A stretch of DNA of 64,000 nt, from NCBI RefSeq assembly GCF_029223885.1, contig NZ_CP119409.1, forward strand, positions 646,001 through 710,000, given 5' to 3'. Origin of the DNA: Pararhizobium gei (GTDB lineage: Bacteria; Pseudomonadota; Alphaproteobacteria; Rhizobiales; Rhizobiaceae). The notes below the pieces were generated by a model. It searched no databases. It was not told the DNA's origin and worked only from the letters and a program-made list of their open reading frames with translations. A program made the position numbers and the translations under genes. Shown in pieces: positions 1-8,553 of this stretch (the stretch's first letter is position 1; each line of letters opens with the position of its first letter).

Positions 1-397
1 TGTCGATATCGACGCCAGCGGAAAGATCTGGTTCGCCTGCCAGTACGAGGGCGCGCGCAGCGACCTTCCGCCGCTGGCAGGCTCCTTCTCACGGGGTGAG
101 GATGTCCGTTTCCTTGATCTCCCTGAGAATACGACCTCCGCACTTGCCAATTATGTCGGCGCGATCGCTGTCAATCGCCGTGACGGATTGATCGGGCTGA
201 CATCGCCGAAGGGGGCTGTGGCGGTCACCATCGATGCGAAGACAGGACAGGTCGTCCGGCAGGAGCGGCTCGCCGATGCCGCCGGCATCGCACCGGCTGC
301 GCATGGCTTTGTCGCCTCGTCCTATTCCGGCCAATTCGGCGCCACGCAAAGCACTGTTGCCTGGGACCAGCATATCGTCAAACTTGGACATCCTTGA
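1..397 (+). CDS. DUF1513 family protein, C-terminal part (5' end outside window)
   Basis: The frame is open from base 2 to a TGA at 395-397, giving about 131 residues of the C-terminus of a larger protein. The visible part has repeated beta-propeller-like strands such as GKIWFACQYEG and GLIGLTSPKG, typical of the DUF1513 family. From family knowledge, DUF1513 genes usually sit at the end of iron-uptake clusters with imelysin and di-haem peroxidase genes. Those genes would lie to the left of the window, so this context is inference. The family has no proven biochemical role. The reading frame is secure because no other long frame fits and the composition matches the neighbours. Confidence 0.7.
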   Translation, partial: VDIDASGKIWFACQYEGARSDLPPLAGSFSRGEDVRFLDLPENTTSALANYVGAIAVNRRDGLIGLTSPKGAVAVTIDAKTGQVVRQERLADAAGIAPAAHGFVASSYSGQFGATQSTVAWDQHIVKLGHP

Positions 398-492
398 CCT
401 GCCTGCTTGAACTGCGTTTCCGGAGATCAAGCCTCGTTTGCCAGGCCCGGGATTAATGCATCGACCGGCTGGTGTTTTTGGGAAATTACCCT

Positions 493-957
493 ATGTCGCT
501 CCTCATGAACCGCATCCTGATCTATCTTCTGTTTGTCGCCGCCGTGCTCGGCTGCGGTCTGCTCATCGGCATCAACAATATTCCCGGCGAATGGTACCAG
601 TCGCTGGCGAAACCGTCCTTCAATCCGCCGAACTGGATATTCGCGCCGGTCTGGTCGATCCTCTATGTCATTATCGGCTTTGTCGGCGCCCACACCTTTG
701 TTTATCGTCGCCACACCGCGTCTATGCGGCTGTGGGTGGCGCAGATGATCTTCAACTTTGCCTGGTCGCCGCTGTTTTTCGGCATGCATGAGATAGCCGT
801 GGCGCTGATCGTCATTGTCGCTCTGCTGATCTCGATCGTCGGCTTTGTTCTCTCCAGCTGGAAACAGGATCGCGTTTCAGCTCTGCTTTTCCTGCCCTAT
901 CTCGCCTGGGTGGGGTTCGCGACGCTGCTCAACACGTCGATTCTTCTCTTGAATTGA
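493..957 (+). CDS. tspO: TspO/MBR family membrane protein
   Basis: A 154-residue integral membrane protein with five predicted helices. It carries the family's conserved WxP and Trp-rich stretches: WYQSLAKPSFNPPNWIFAPVW near residues 33-53 and FNFAWSPLFFG near residues 87-97. TspO proteins bind tetrapyrroles and cholesterol-like ligands, and in Rhodobacter and Sinorhizobium they modulate oxygen- or stress-dependent gene expression. I chose the ATG at 493. A GTG at 472 in the same frame would add seven residues that do not belong to the first helix. The length matches bacterial TspO, usually about 155-165 residues. It stands alone between the DUF1513 gene and a thioesterase gene. Confidence 0.88.
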   Translation: MSLLMNRILIYLLFVAAVLGCGLLIGINNIPGEWYQSLAKPSFNPPNWIFAPVWSILYVIIGFVGAHTFVYRRHTASMRLWVAQMIFNFAWSPLFFGMHEIAVALIVIVALLISIVGFVLSSWKQDRVSALLFLPYLAWVGFATLLNTSILLLN

Positions 958-1060
958 GGCTTGTCCGAATAATTCTGTCATGCGAATGTCGTTGGCGCGT
1001 GATGCCCGGCTGGGTACGGCTCGGTAAGGCCAGGGCAACGTCGGCGACTGAGGGCAAAAA

Positions 1061-1495
1061 GTGGAATTTCGCGAACGCGTCCGCAACAGTTTCGGCAGGC
1101 AGGCTGCCATGGCGACGATCGGTGCGGAACTGACGCGTGTCGAGCCCGGCACGGTCGAAATCGAGCTTCCCTTCGATGCAAAGCTGACGCAGCAGCATGG
1201 CTTTCTGCATGCCGGCATTATATCGGCGGCGCTTGATGCAGCGGGCACCTATGCCGCCTATTCGGTTATCGATCCCGACGCCTCCATTCTGACCATCGAA
1301 TTCAAGGTTAACCTCATGTCGCCCGGTCGTGGCGAGCGTTTCCTGTTTCGCGGCGAAGTGACGAAGCCCGGCACGACAATCATCGTTTCCGATGGCCGGG
1401 GCTATGCGATTTCGGCGGACGGGCCGGCCAAGCTGATCGCCTCCATGACGGGCACGATGATGGTGATCCGCGGGCGCGAGGGCATTGAGGGATGA
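1061..1495 (+). CDS. PaaI-family hotdog-fold thioesterase
   Basis: A 144-residue single-domain protein with the hotdog thioesterase signature QHGFLHAGIISAALDAAGTYAA at about residues 46-67. The HGG-like segment is HAG here, followed by the central helix. The pattern fits PaaI/YbgC-like acyl-CoA thioesterases, which hydrolyse acyl- or aryl-CoA esters; the natural substrate cannot be read from sequence. The start is a GTG at 1061. The next gene begins three bases after this stop, so the two are probably co-transcribed. Confidence is good for the fold and low for the substrate. Confidence 0.82.
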   Translation: MEFRERVRNSFGRQAAMATIGAELTRVEPGTVEIELPFDAKLTQQHGFLHAGIISAALDAAGTYAAYSVIDPDASILTIEFKVNLMSPGRGERFLFRGEVTKPGTTIIVSDGRGYAISADGPAKLIASMTGTMMVIRGREGIEG

Positions 1496-1498
1496 GTT

Positions 1499-2143
1499 TT
1501 GAACTTGAATTTTGAACTAAAGTCCGTTGCAGGCAGGACGCTGCTCTTTGTCATGGCTGTCGATGCGGAATATGGCGTGCATCTGCGCGCGCGCATCTCA
1601 CCACTCATGACAGGCGTCGGGCCTGTTGAAGCCGCAGTGACGCTGACGCGAACCCTTTCTGCGTTGCAGGGTCAAGGTCGTCTGCCGGATCTCGTCGTGT
1701 CGCTTGGCTCGGCCGGTTCTGCCCGGCTCGAGCAGGCGGAAGTCTATCAGGCGACCTCCGTTTCCTATCGCGACATGGACGCGTCGCCGCTTGGCTTCGA
1801 GAAGGGCGCCACACCGTTTCTCGATCTGCCCGTCACCGTCGATCTGCCGTTGCGCATACCGGGTGTTAAACAGGCGAGCCTGTCGACCGGGGCAAACATC
1901 GTGTCCGGTGCGGCCTATGGGACCATTGCCGCCGAGATGGTGGAAATGGAAACCTTCGCCGTGTTGCGCGCCTGCCAGTCGTTTGGCATCCCGCTGATCG
2001 GCCTGCGCGGTATTTCCGATGGCCGGGCGGAACTGACGCATATCGGCGATTGGACGGACTATCTGCACCTGATCGACGAAAAGCTGGCCACCACGATCGA
2101 TGCGCTCGAAATGGCCGTCATGTCGGGTGAAATTGCCGTTTGA
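1499..2143 (+). CDS. mtnN: 5'-methylthioadenosine/S-adenosylhomocysteine nucleosidase
   Basis: A 214-residue protein of the PNP/MTAN phosphorylase superfamily. It has the N-terminal strand LLFVMAVDAEYG, the GVGPVEAA turn, the purine/ribose-binding segment EMVEMETFAVLRAC at about residues 141-154, and the catalytic ISDGRAELTH loop near residues 172-181. The family cleaves the N-glycosidic bond of MTA and SAH, recycling by-products of SAM use. The gene is somewhat shorter than the E. coli enzyme (232 residues). Translation seems to begin at TTG 1499, three bases after the thioesterase stop. An ATG at 1553 would remove the first beta strand. Its functional partner metK lies much further along the window. 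Confidence 0.85.
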   Translation: MNLNFELKSVAGRTLLFVMAVDAEYGVHLRARISPLMTGVGPVEAAVTLTRTLSALQGQGRLPDLVVSLGSAGSARLEQAEVYQATSVSYRDMDASPLGFEKGATPFLDLPVTVDLPLRIPGVKQASLSTGANIVSGAAYGTIAAEMVEMETFAVLRACQSFGIPLIGLRGISDGRAELTHIGDWTDYLHLIDEKLATTIDALEMAVMSGEIAV

Positions 2144-2251
2144 GGCCGAAAATTGTCGGGGTGCAATGTAATGATTGCGCTCTGCCGCGCCTTTATTTAA
2201 AGGCTCGCCATCATTCCCCATCAGATGATCTCAAGCCAGCGGAAGCGTTTC

Positions 2252-3814
2252 ATGACCGAGACAGTCCATCCCGATACCGTTCTGATCATTGATTTTGGCA
2301 GCCAGGTCACGCAACTGATCGCGCGACGCGTGCGAGAGACGGGCGTCTATTGCGAGATCGTGCCGTTCCAGTCAGCGGACGAGGGGTTCAGGCGCCTCAA
2401 TCCTAAGGCGATCATTCTCTCGGGCAGCCCCGCTTCCACACTGGATATCGGCTCACCGCGCGCGCCGCAGATGGTGTTCGACAGCGGCCTGCCGGTGCTC
2501 GGCATCTGCTATGGCCAGCAGACCATGTGCGAACAACTCGGCGGCAAGGTCGAGGCCGGTCATCACCGTGAATTCGGTCGTGCCTTCATCGAGATCGATC
2601 GGGAATGCGCGCTCTACGAGGGCATCTGGACGGTCGGTTCGCGCCATCAGGTCTGGATGAGCCATGGCGACCGCGTCACTGCGATCCCTGAAGGTTTCGA
2701 GGTCGTCGCGACCTCGCCCAACGCGCCTTTCGCCCTTATCGCCAATGAGGCAAAGAAGTTCTACGCCGTACAGTTTCATCCGGAGGTCGTTCATACGCCG
2801 GATGGCGCCAAGCTGCTCGCCAATTTCGTCCATAAGATCGCCGGGCTTGAAGGCGACTGGTCGATGGCGGCCTATCGCGAAAAGGCCATTGCCGATATCC
2901 GTGCCCAGGTTGGCGACAAACGCGTCATCTGCGGCCTTTCGGGCGGGGTGGATTCATCCGTTGCCGCCCTCCTCATTCACGAAGCGGTCGGCGATCAGCT
3001 GACCTGCATTCTCGTCGATCATGGCCTGATGCGCAAGAACGAGGCGGCCGATGTCGTCGCCATGTTCAGGGAGCACTACAACCTGCAACTCGTGCATGTC
3101 GATGCGTCCGATATGTTCATCAATGCGCTGGAAGGCGAGAGCGATCCGGAAACCAAGCGCAAGACCATCGGTCGCCTGTTCATTGATGTGTTCGAGGCGG
3201 AAGCCACGAAGCTCGGCGGTGCCGACTTCCTCGCCCAGGGCACGCTCTATCCGGATGTCATCGAAAGCGTTTCCTTCTCCGGCGGGCCTTCGGTCACCAT
3301 CAAGTCGCACCACAATGTCGGCGGCCTGCCCGCGCGCATGAATATGCAGCTTGTCGAACCCTTGCGAGAGTTGTTCAAGGACGAGGTCCGCATCCTCGGC
3401 AAGGAACTGGGGCTACCCGACAGCTTCATCGGCCGCCATCCCTTCCCCGGCCCGGGCCTTGCCATTCGTTGCCCGGGCGGCATCACCCGCGAAAAGCTCG
3501 AGATCCTGCGCGAAGCCGACGCCGTTTACCTGGATGAGATCCGCAAGGCGGGCCTCTACGACGCCATCTGGCAGGCTTTCGCGGTCCTTCTGCCGGTCCA
3601 GACAGTCGGCGTCATGGGGGATGGCCGCACCTATGAATTCGTCTGTGCCTTGCGCGCCGTCACCTCGATCGACGGTATGACGGCGGATTTCTATCACTAT
3701 GATATGGAATTCCTCGGCCGTGCCGCCACCCGTATCATCAACGAAGTCCGCGGCATCAACCGCGTCGTCTATGACGTGACGAGCAAGCCGCCAGGAACAA
3801 TCGAGTGGGAATGA
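2252..3814 (+). CDS. guaA: GMP synthase (glutamine-hydrolysing)
   Basis: A 520-residue enzyme that aminates XMP to GMP, the last step of guanine nucleotide synthesis. The N-terminal class I glutamine amidotransferase domain shows [10 protein letters not shown] with the nucleophile Cys86, followed by VQFHPEV with the His/Glu pair. The central ATP pyrophosphatase domain has the PP-loop [10 protein letters not shown]. The C-terminal dimerisation domain ends with the invariant KPPGTIEWE. An in-frame ATG at 2225 exists, but the ATG at 2252 has the better upstream GGAAG and matches the usual rhizobial N-terminus. Length is typical. It stands as its own transcription unit. Confidence 0.98.
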   Translation: MTETVHPDTVLIIDFGSQVTQLIARRVRETGVYCEIVPFQSADEGFRRLNPKAIILSGSPASTLDIGSPRAPQMVFDSGLPVLGICYGQQTMCEQLGGKVEAGHHREFGRAFIEIDRECALYEGIWTVGSRHQVWMSHGDRVTAIPEGFEVVATSPNAPFALIANEAKKFYAVQFHPEVVHTPDGAKLLANFVHKIAGLEGDWSMAAYREKAIADIRAQVGDKRVICGLSGGVDSSVAALLIHEAVGDQLTCILVDHGLMRKNEAADVVAMFREHYNLQLVHVDASDMFINALEGESDPETKRKTIGRLFIDVFEAEATKLGGADFLAQGTLYPDVIESVSFSGGPSVTIKSHHNVGGLPARMNMQLVEPLRELFKDEVRILGKELGLPDSFIGRHPFPGPGLAIRCPGGITREKLEILREADAVYLDEIRKAGLYDAIWQAFAVLLPVQTVGVMGDGRTYEFVCALRAVTSIDGMTADFYHYDMEFLGRAATRIINEVRGINRVVYDVTSKPPGTIEWE

Positions 3815-3995
3815 GGAAAAGCCCTTGTGACGTAATCCGGGGTTGCAGCGCGGAGCTGGCCTCAGTTGATCGCGCTTTTGATGCAGCCATTGCCATTCCG
3901 TGCCATATTGATGCGGGATGCTGTCGATTTTCGGGCGTCCCGTTCGTCGTTTGGATGCCAGGTCGGTGCGCCGGCTTCAACAGGGGAGACGGACG

Positions 3996-4373
3996 ATGCA
4001 TGTAATAGTGCTTGTGAAGGCCACCGAAGACAGTGAGAAGGGCTTTTTCCCAACGCCCGAAACAAATGAAATGATGGAGGCGATGGGGCGGTTCAACGAT
4101 GAACTGGCGGCGGCCGGTATCCTCGTCAGCGCCGACGGCCTCAAGCCCTCCTCGGCGGCCAAGCGTGTCGCCTTCGATGGCCCCGCCCGGACCGTGATCG
4201 ACGGGCCTTTCGCTGAAACGCGGGAGCTTGTCGCCGGATTCTGGCTCTGGGATGTCAAGGACATGGACGAGGCTGTCGCCTGGGTGAAGCGCTGCCCCAA
4301 TCCCATGCCGGGACCGAGCGAAATTGAAATCCGGCCGCTCTATGAGTTCGCAGATTTGGCGATGTGGGAATAA
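3996..4373 (+). CDS. YciI family protein
   Basis: A 125-residue protein starting MHVIVLVKATEDSEKG. The family's hallmark region DGPFAETRELVAGFWLWDVKDMDEA spans residues about 69-93. YciI/DGPF-type proteins have a ferredoxin-like fold and are often found near extracytoplasmic sigma factors. No enzymatic activity is firmly established. No sigma-factor gene is adjacent here, so no partner can be named. The start at 3996 follows a clear AGGGGAGA ribosome-binding site. The 181 bases between guaA and this gene hold no other feature that I can see. Confidence 0.85.
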   Translation: MHVIVLVKATEDSEKGFFPTPETNEMMEAMGRFNDELAAAGILVSADGLKPSSAAKRVAFDGPARTVIDGPFAETRELVAGFWLWDVKDMDEAVAWVKRCPNPMPGPSEIEIRPLYEFADLAMWE

Positions 4374-4458
4374 ATTCTTATTTGTTCACTTTTTGTTCTT
4401 GATTTCCGGCGTGATTCCGCGATAGAATTTTTCCATTCGAAAAAGAGTGGGACAGGCT

Positions 4459-5091
4459 ATGTCGGGACAGAACGGGACGGGAAACCTGCGCCGGGAGCAG
4501 GGCGATTTTCAATTTCAGGGCGCAGCGGGGCAACGCGTAAAGCGATTTGATGATGTCCGTAAGAATAATCTTTTTCTGGGCATCGTACCGGACCGCGATG
4601 TGGCATTGCGCGCCGTCGATATTGCGCGCGACGTTTCGGAACGTCATGGCCTCTCCAGGCATATTCGCCCGCCCGATGTCATGCACGTTTCCTTGAACGC
4701 CATCGGGAAATATGTCGCATTTCCCGAGGATGCAGTGTTTGCAGTGTCGGCTGCCATGGCCGCCGTCAAGGCGGCACCGTTCGAGGTGAATTTCGATCGG
4801 GTGGTGCATTTCACCGGATCGAGAGCCGTGGTCCTTTGCAACCCCATCCGCTCAGAGGAGATGATGGACCTGCATGTGCAACTGGCCAAGGAAATGTGGG
4901 CGGCAGGCCTGACCTTTACTTTCAACAGGAATTTCATGCCGCATATGACGCTGTTCTACAGCGACGGCGCGTTGGCCGAGCATATGTTGGCCGAACCGTT
5001 ATGCTGGGTGGTCCGCGAATTCGTCCTTATTCGCAGCTTTATCGGCGAAAGCGAATATGAATATCTTGGACGCTGGCCTCTCATCGGTTAA
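4459..5091 (+). CDS. 2'-5' RNA ligase family protein (2H phosphoesterase)
   Basis: A 210-residue protein with the two His-x-Ser/Thr motifs that define 2H phosphoesterases: HVSL with His76 and HMTL with His162, in an otherwise variable sequence. Such enzymes open or form 2',5'-linked or 2',3'-cyclic phosphodiesters, in tRNA repair in archaea or as cyclic phosphodiesterases elsewhere. The bacterial physiological substrate is unclear. The first 35 residues are rich in Gly, Gln and Arg and probably disordered. I chose ATG 4459; a GTG at 4447 is an alternative. Flanking A/T-rich sequence at 4374-4445 likely carries its promoter. Confidence 0.82.
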   Translation: MSGQNGTGNLRREQGDFQFQGAAGQRVKRFDDVRKNNLFLGIVPDRDVALRAVDIARDVSERHGLSRHIRPPDVMHVSLNAIGKYVAFPEDAVFAVSAAMAAVKAAPFEVNFDRVVHFTGSRAVVLCNPIRSEEMMDLHVQLAKEMWAAGLTFTFNRNFMPHMTLFYSDGALAEHMLAEPLCWVVREFVLIRSFIGESEYEYLGRWPLIG

Positions 5092-5151
5092 ACGACCGCG
5101 CTTGAACTTTGCCTGGGAACGCGCAAGAAGCGGGGCAGGGTCATCCATGGA

Positions 5152-6225
5152 TTGAAAGAGCAGGCCGTGCAGATTTCCGAAATCGTCATTGCGGGAGATA
5201 CGCAGGGTATCGATTGGAGGGTGCCGGTCCTGCAGTTCGATGGCAAGGATGAAGCCGCGCCGTCGGTCTATATTCAGGCCGCTCTCCATGCCAATGAACT
5301 GCCGGGCACGGCGCTCCTGCATTTTCTATGCGAGCGTTTGCGGCGGGCGGAAGCGGCCGGGGACATCTTGGGGGATATTACAGTTGTTCCGCAGGCCAAT
5401 CCCATCGGTGCGGCACAGGCACATTTTGGCGGAATGCAGGGCCGGTTCGACCTGGGGTCGCGGACGAATTTCAACCGCGATTTTCCTTTGGTCGGGCTTG
5501 GTGAGCGCCAGACGCTGCTCGATGGTCTGGAGGCATTGACCGCCATCGATCGGCTGAAGCGGCATTTGCTGCACACGGCGCTCGGGGCCGATCTGGTGCT
5601 TGACCTGCACTGCGACGATGAATCGCTGCAATATGCCTATATCGACGAGGCATTCTGGCCCGAAGCTGCCGATCTTGCCGCGGCACTCGGCTTGGAAACC
5701 GTCTTCCTTGCGGATGGCGAAAGTTCGGCGTTCGAGGAAGCTGTCGGCCATGCCTGGAAATACGCGGGCGAGGAAAAAGCGGCCCGGCTCCCTGGGCGCC
5801 TGTCCGCTACGCTGGAGCTTCGTGGCACGCGTGATGTCTATCCGGCCATGGCTCAAAGGGATGCCGATGGTCTGTTTGAATTTCTTGGCGTTCGTGGGGT
5901 TGTTCGCAGTGATGCAGGACAACGCGGTCCGTTTGCCGGTCCGGCCGTGCCGCTCGACAATGTCGAAATGATCCGCACGCCGGTTTCCGGCACCGTGCTG
6001 TTTCACCGTGACATCGGCGATACTGTCGAAGCCGGTGACCTTCTGGCAACGATCCTAACCGCACCCGGAATGGAGGCCGGTACAGTCGAGCTCCGTGCGC
6101 CCCAGAGCGGATTGATCGTGACGCGCAGTTCGGCGCGCTTTGCGCGCCGAAGCGATAGCCTGATGAAAATCGCAGGCAGTACAAAGACGGCGGGTGCGCG
6201 CAAGCCGGGGACTCTCGAAGTCTGA
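5152..6225 (+). CDS. Succinylglutamate desuccinylase/aspartoacylase family protein
   Basis: A protein of about 357 residues from the zinc carboxypeptidase-like M14 AstE/AspA group. The zinc-binding HANELPG motif is at residues 43-49, NFNRDFPL at 108-115, and a third zinc-ligand region DLHCDDES at 151-158. The C-terminal part (about residues 268-340) resembles a lipoyl/biotinyl-like beta barrel (SGTVLFHRDIGDTVEAGD), which this subfamily often carries. The reaction would be amide deacylation of an N-acylated amino acid or related compound; the substrate is unknown. The start is uncertain: TTG 5152 gives the listed length, and GTG 5167 has a better-placed AAGAG. Confidence 0.78.
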   Translation: MKEQAVQISEIVIAGDTQGIDWRVPVLQFDGKDEAAPSVYIQAALHANELPGTALLHFLCERLRRAEAAGDILGDITVVPQANPIGAAQAHFGGMQGRFDLGSRTNFNRDFPLVGLGERQTLLDGLEALTAIDRLKRHLLHTALGADLVLDLHCDDESLQYAYIDEAFWPEAADLAAALGLETVFLADGESSAFEEAVGHAWKYAGEEKAARLPGRLSATLELRGTRDVYPAMAQRDADGLFEFLGVRGVVRSDAGQRGPFAGPAVPLDNVEMIRTPVSGTVLFHRDIGDTVEAGDLLATILTAPGMEAGTVELRAPQSGLIVTRSSARFARRSDSLMKIAGSTKTAGARKPGTLEV

Positions 6226-6311
6226 AAGGCGGTTGTCAGTCGTCCCGACGGGCGAATATTCGAGTTCGTTTTCAAAAGAATGTTCCGCGTGCGGCGCGAA
6301 GGGATGACAGG

Positions 6312-6665
6312 ATGACTGGTGTGACGATCTACGGGATCAGGAATTGTGACACGATGAAAAAGGCGCGCGCATGGCTCGAAACCCACCGCGTCGCCTGTCA
6401 TTTTCACGACTATAAGGTTTCCGGTGTCGCGCATGATGTCCTTGAGAACTGGTGTGCGGCGCTGGGCTGGGAAACGGTGCTCAATCGAGCCGGCACGACG
6501 TTCCGCACGTTGCCGGATGCGGACAAGCTCGGCCTGGACGAGGAAAAGGCCATCGCTCTGATGCTGGCGCAGCCCTCCCTGATCAAGCGGCCGATATTGG
6601 ACAGGGGCGGAGACCTGACCGCCGGTTTCAAGCCGGAGGTCTACGAAGGCCTTTTCGGGAAGTAG
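6312..6665 (+). CDS. ArsC/Spx-family reductase-like protein (YffB type)
   Basis: A 117-residue thioredoxin-fold protein beginning with the strand VTIYGIRNCDTMKKARAWL. The single catalytic-type Cys12 is followed by the conserved RPILDRGGDLTAGFKPE region at about residues 94-110. The short form with NCDTMKKA matches YffB-like proteins rather than true arsenate reductases, so assigning arsenic resistance would be unsafe. Glutathione-dependent thiol chemistry is the usual suggestion. The gene ends four bases before the YbaK-like gene, suggesting one transcript. Confidence 0.85.
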   Translation: MTGVTIYGIRNCDTMKKARAWLETHRVACHFHDYKVSGVAHDVLENWCAALGWETVLNRAGTTFRTLPDADKLGLDEEKAIALMLAQPSLIKRPILDRGGDLTAGFKPEVYEGLFGK

Positions 6666-6669
6666 CGCG

Positions 6670-7143
6670 ATGTCGAAAAGCACCCGTGCCACTTTGGCGC
6701 TGATCAAGGCCGGAGCTGATTTCACCGTCCACACCTATGACTACGATCCCTCCGTCGATCGCATCGGCATGGCGGCTGCGGAGGCGCTTGGGGAGGCGCC
6801 GCATCGGGTGTTGAAAACGCTGATGGCGGAAGTCGATGGGAAGCCGGTCTGCGTGGTGGTCCCGTCGGATCGGGAAGTCAGCATGAAGAGGCTGGCCGCG
6901 GCCTTCGGGGGCAAATCGGCAGCCATGATGAAGCCGGCGGATGCCGAGCGCCTGACGGGCTATCATGTCGGCGGCATCAGTCCTTTCGGGCAAAAGAAGC
7001 GAGTGCCGACCGCCTTGGAGGAAACAGCGCTGACCGAGCCCTTTGTCTATATCAACGGTGGCCAGCGCGGCCTGCAGGTTCGTCTGGCGCCTGCTGATGC
7101 ATGCAAAGCCCTGAATGCCGTAGCGGTGTCACTCGTCGCATGA
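6670..7143 (+). CDS. ybaK: Cys-tRNA(Pro) deacylase (YbaK/EbsC family)
   Basis: A 157-residue free-standing trans-editing protein. It shows the INS-superfamily core RVLKTLMAEVDGKPVCVVVPSDREVSMKRLA, with the conserved Lys at the start of the second strand. Later come the GYHVGGISPFGQKK loop and the FVYINGGQRGLQVRL strand. From family knowledge, it hydrolyses Cys wrongly attached to tRNA-Pro. Length matches E. coli YbaK (159 residues). The four-base spacing from the upstream ArsC-like gene suggests co-expression. No unusual residues are visible. Confidence 0.92.
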   Translation: MSKSTRATLALIKAGADFTVHTYDYDPSVDRIGMAAAEALGEAPHRVLKTLMAEVDGKPVCVVVPSDREVSMKRLAAAFGGKSAAMMKPADAERLTGYHVGGISPFGQKKRVPTALEETALTEPFVYINGGQRGLQVRLAPADACKALNAVAVSLVA

Positions 7144-7239
7144 GGCACTCCTGTATCGTCACGGCATGGCGCTGGCTTCTGTTTTACCTCAAAGCAGGTT
7201 AAACAGATGCTTCGCGCTCACAAGTCAGCAGGATAAAGA

Positions 7240-8493
7240 ATGCCCTCCGTTTCCGCCGCTCAGCACGCCATCGATCCCGTCAAGCTTGAAAAACTCGCCG
7301 AAGTGGCCGTCAACATCGGCCTGCGGCTGGAACGTGGCCAGGATCTGGTGATGACCGCGCCGATCGCCGCCCTGCCGCTGGTTCGGCTGATCACCAAGCA
7401 TGCCTATGCCGTCGGCGCCGGTTTGGTCACGACCTTGTATTCGGACGAGGAAACGACGCTGGCCCGCTACCAGTATGCGCCCGACGAGAGCTTCGACCGG
7501 GCCACCGACTGGCTGTATGAAGGTATGGCCAAGGCTTTTGCGGGCAACGCCGCGCGCCTTGCGATCTCCGGGGACAATCCCATGATGCTGGCGGCGCAGG
7601 ATCCGGCGAAGGTCGCCCGTGCCAACAAGGCAACCTCAATTGCCTATAAACCGGCTCTGGAAAAGATTTCCAACTTTGACATTAACTGGAACATCGTTTC
7701 CTATCCGAACCCTGCCTGGGCGCGAGAGGTTTTTCCGGATGATCCGGAGCAGGTCGCCATCGAAAAGCTCGCCAATGCGATCTTTGCAGCGTCCCGTGTC
7801 GATGTCGCCGATCCGATCGCGGCCTGGACGGAGCACAATGCCAATCTGGCAAAGCGTTCCTCATGGCTGAATGGCGAACGGTTCTCGGCGCTGCATTACA
7901 CAGGGCCGGGCACGGATCTGACGATCGGGCTTGCAGACCGGCATGAATGGCACGGCGGAGCCTCGACGGCGAAAAACGGCATCACCTGCAACCCCAATAT
8001 CCCGACCGAGGAGGTTTTCACGACGCCGCATGCCCTGCGGGCCGAAGGCTATGTGTCGAGCACCAAGCCGCTGTCGCACCAGGGCACGCTGATCGACAAT
8101 ATCCGGGTTCGCTTCGAAGGCGGCCGGATTGTCGAGGCAAAGGCTGGAAAGGGAGAGGAAGTGCTCAACAAAGTGCTGGACACGGACGAGGGGGCTCGCC
8201 GTCTTGGAGAAGTGGCGCTGGTGCCGCATTCCTCGCCGATTTCAGCCAGCGGAATATTGTTCTACAACACGCTGTTCGATGAAAACGCTTCCTGCCACAT
8301 CGCGCTCGGCCAATGCTATTCGAAATGCTTTCTCGATGGTGCTTCGCTGAGCCAGGAACAGATCGCGGCACAGGGCGGAAATTCGAGCCTGATCCATATC
8401 GACTGGATGATCGGGTCGGACAAGGTCGATATCGATGGCCTGCGCGAAGATGGCAGCAAGGTGCCCGTCATGCGCAAGGGCGAATGGGCCTGA
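7240..8493 (+). CDS. M29 family aminopeptidase
   Basis: A 417-residue cytoplasmic metallopeptidase of the thermophilic aminopeptidase (M29) family. Characteristic stretches are GTDLTIGLADRHEWHGG (residues 226-242), NIPTEEVFTTPH (residues 252-263), and the C-terminal SSLIHIDWMIGSDKVDIDG with metal-binding His and Asp. M29 enzymes release N-terminal residues using two metal ions. The start ATG follows GCAGGATAAAG. Length is typical (about 410). It ends the + strand run; the next gene, hemW, converges on it with about 60 bases between stops. Confidence 0.93.
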   Translation: MPSVSAAQHAIDPVKLEKLAEVAVNIGLRLERGQDLVMTAPIAALPLVRLITKHAYAVGAGLVTTLYSDEETTLARYQYAPDESFDRATDWLYEGMAKAFAGNAARLAISGDNPMMLAAQDPAKVARANKATSIAYKPALEKISNFDINWNIVSYPNPAWAREVFPDDPEQVAIEKLANAIFAASRVDVADPIAAWTEHNANLAKRSSWLNGERFSALHYTGPGTDLTIGLADRHEWHGGASTAKNGITCNPNIPTEEVFTTPHALRAEGYVSSTKPLSHQGTLIDNIRVRFEGGRIVEAKAGKGEEVLNKVLDTDEGARRLGEVALVPHSSPISASGILFYNTLFDENASCHIALGQCYSKCFLDGASLSQEQIAAQGGNSSLIHIDWMIGSDKVDIDGLREDGSKVPVMRKGEWA

Positions 8494-8553
8494 CACAGGC
8501 AGGCAGACGGTAAATCCGGGTCGCCCGAAAACTACTGGCACCGTTCGAAGAGA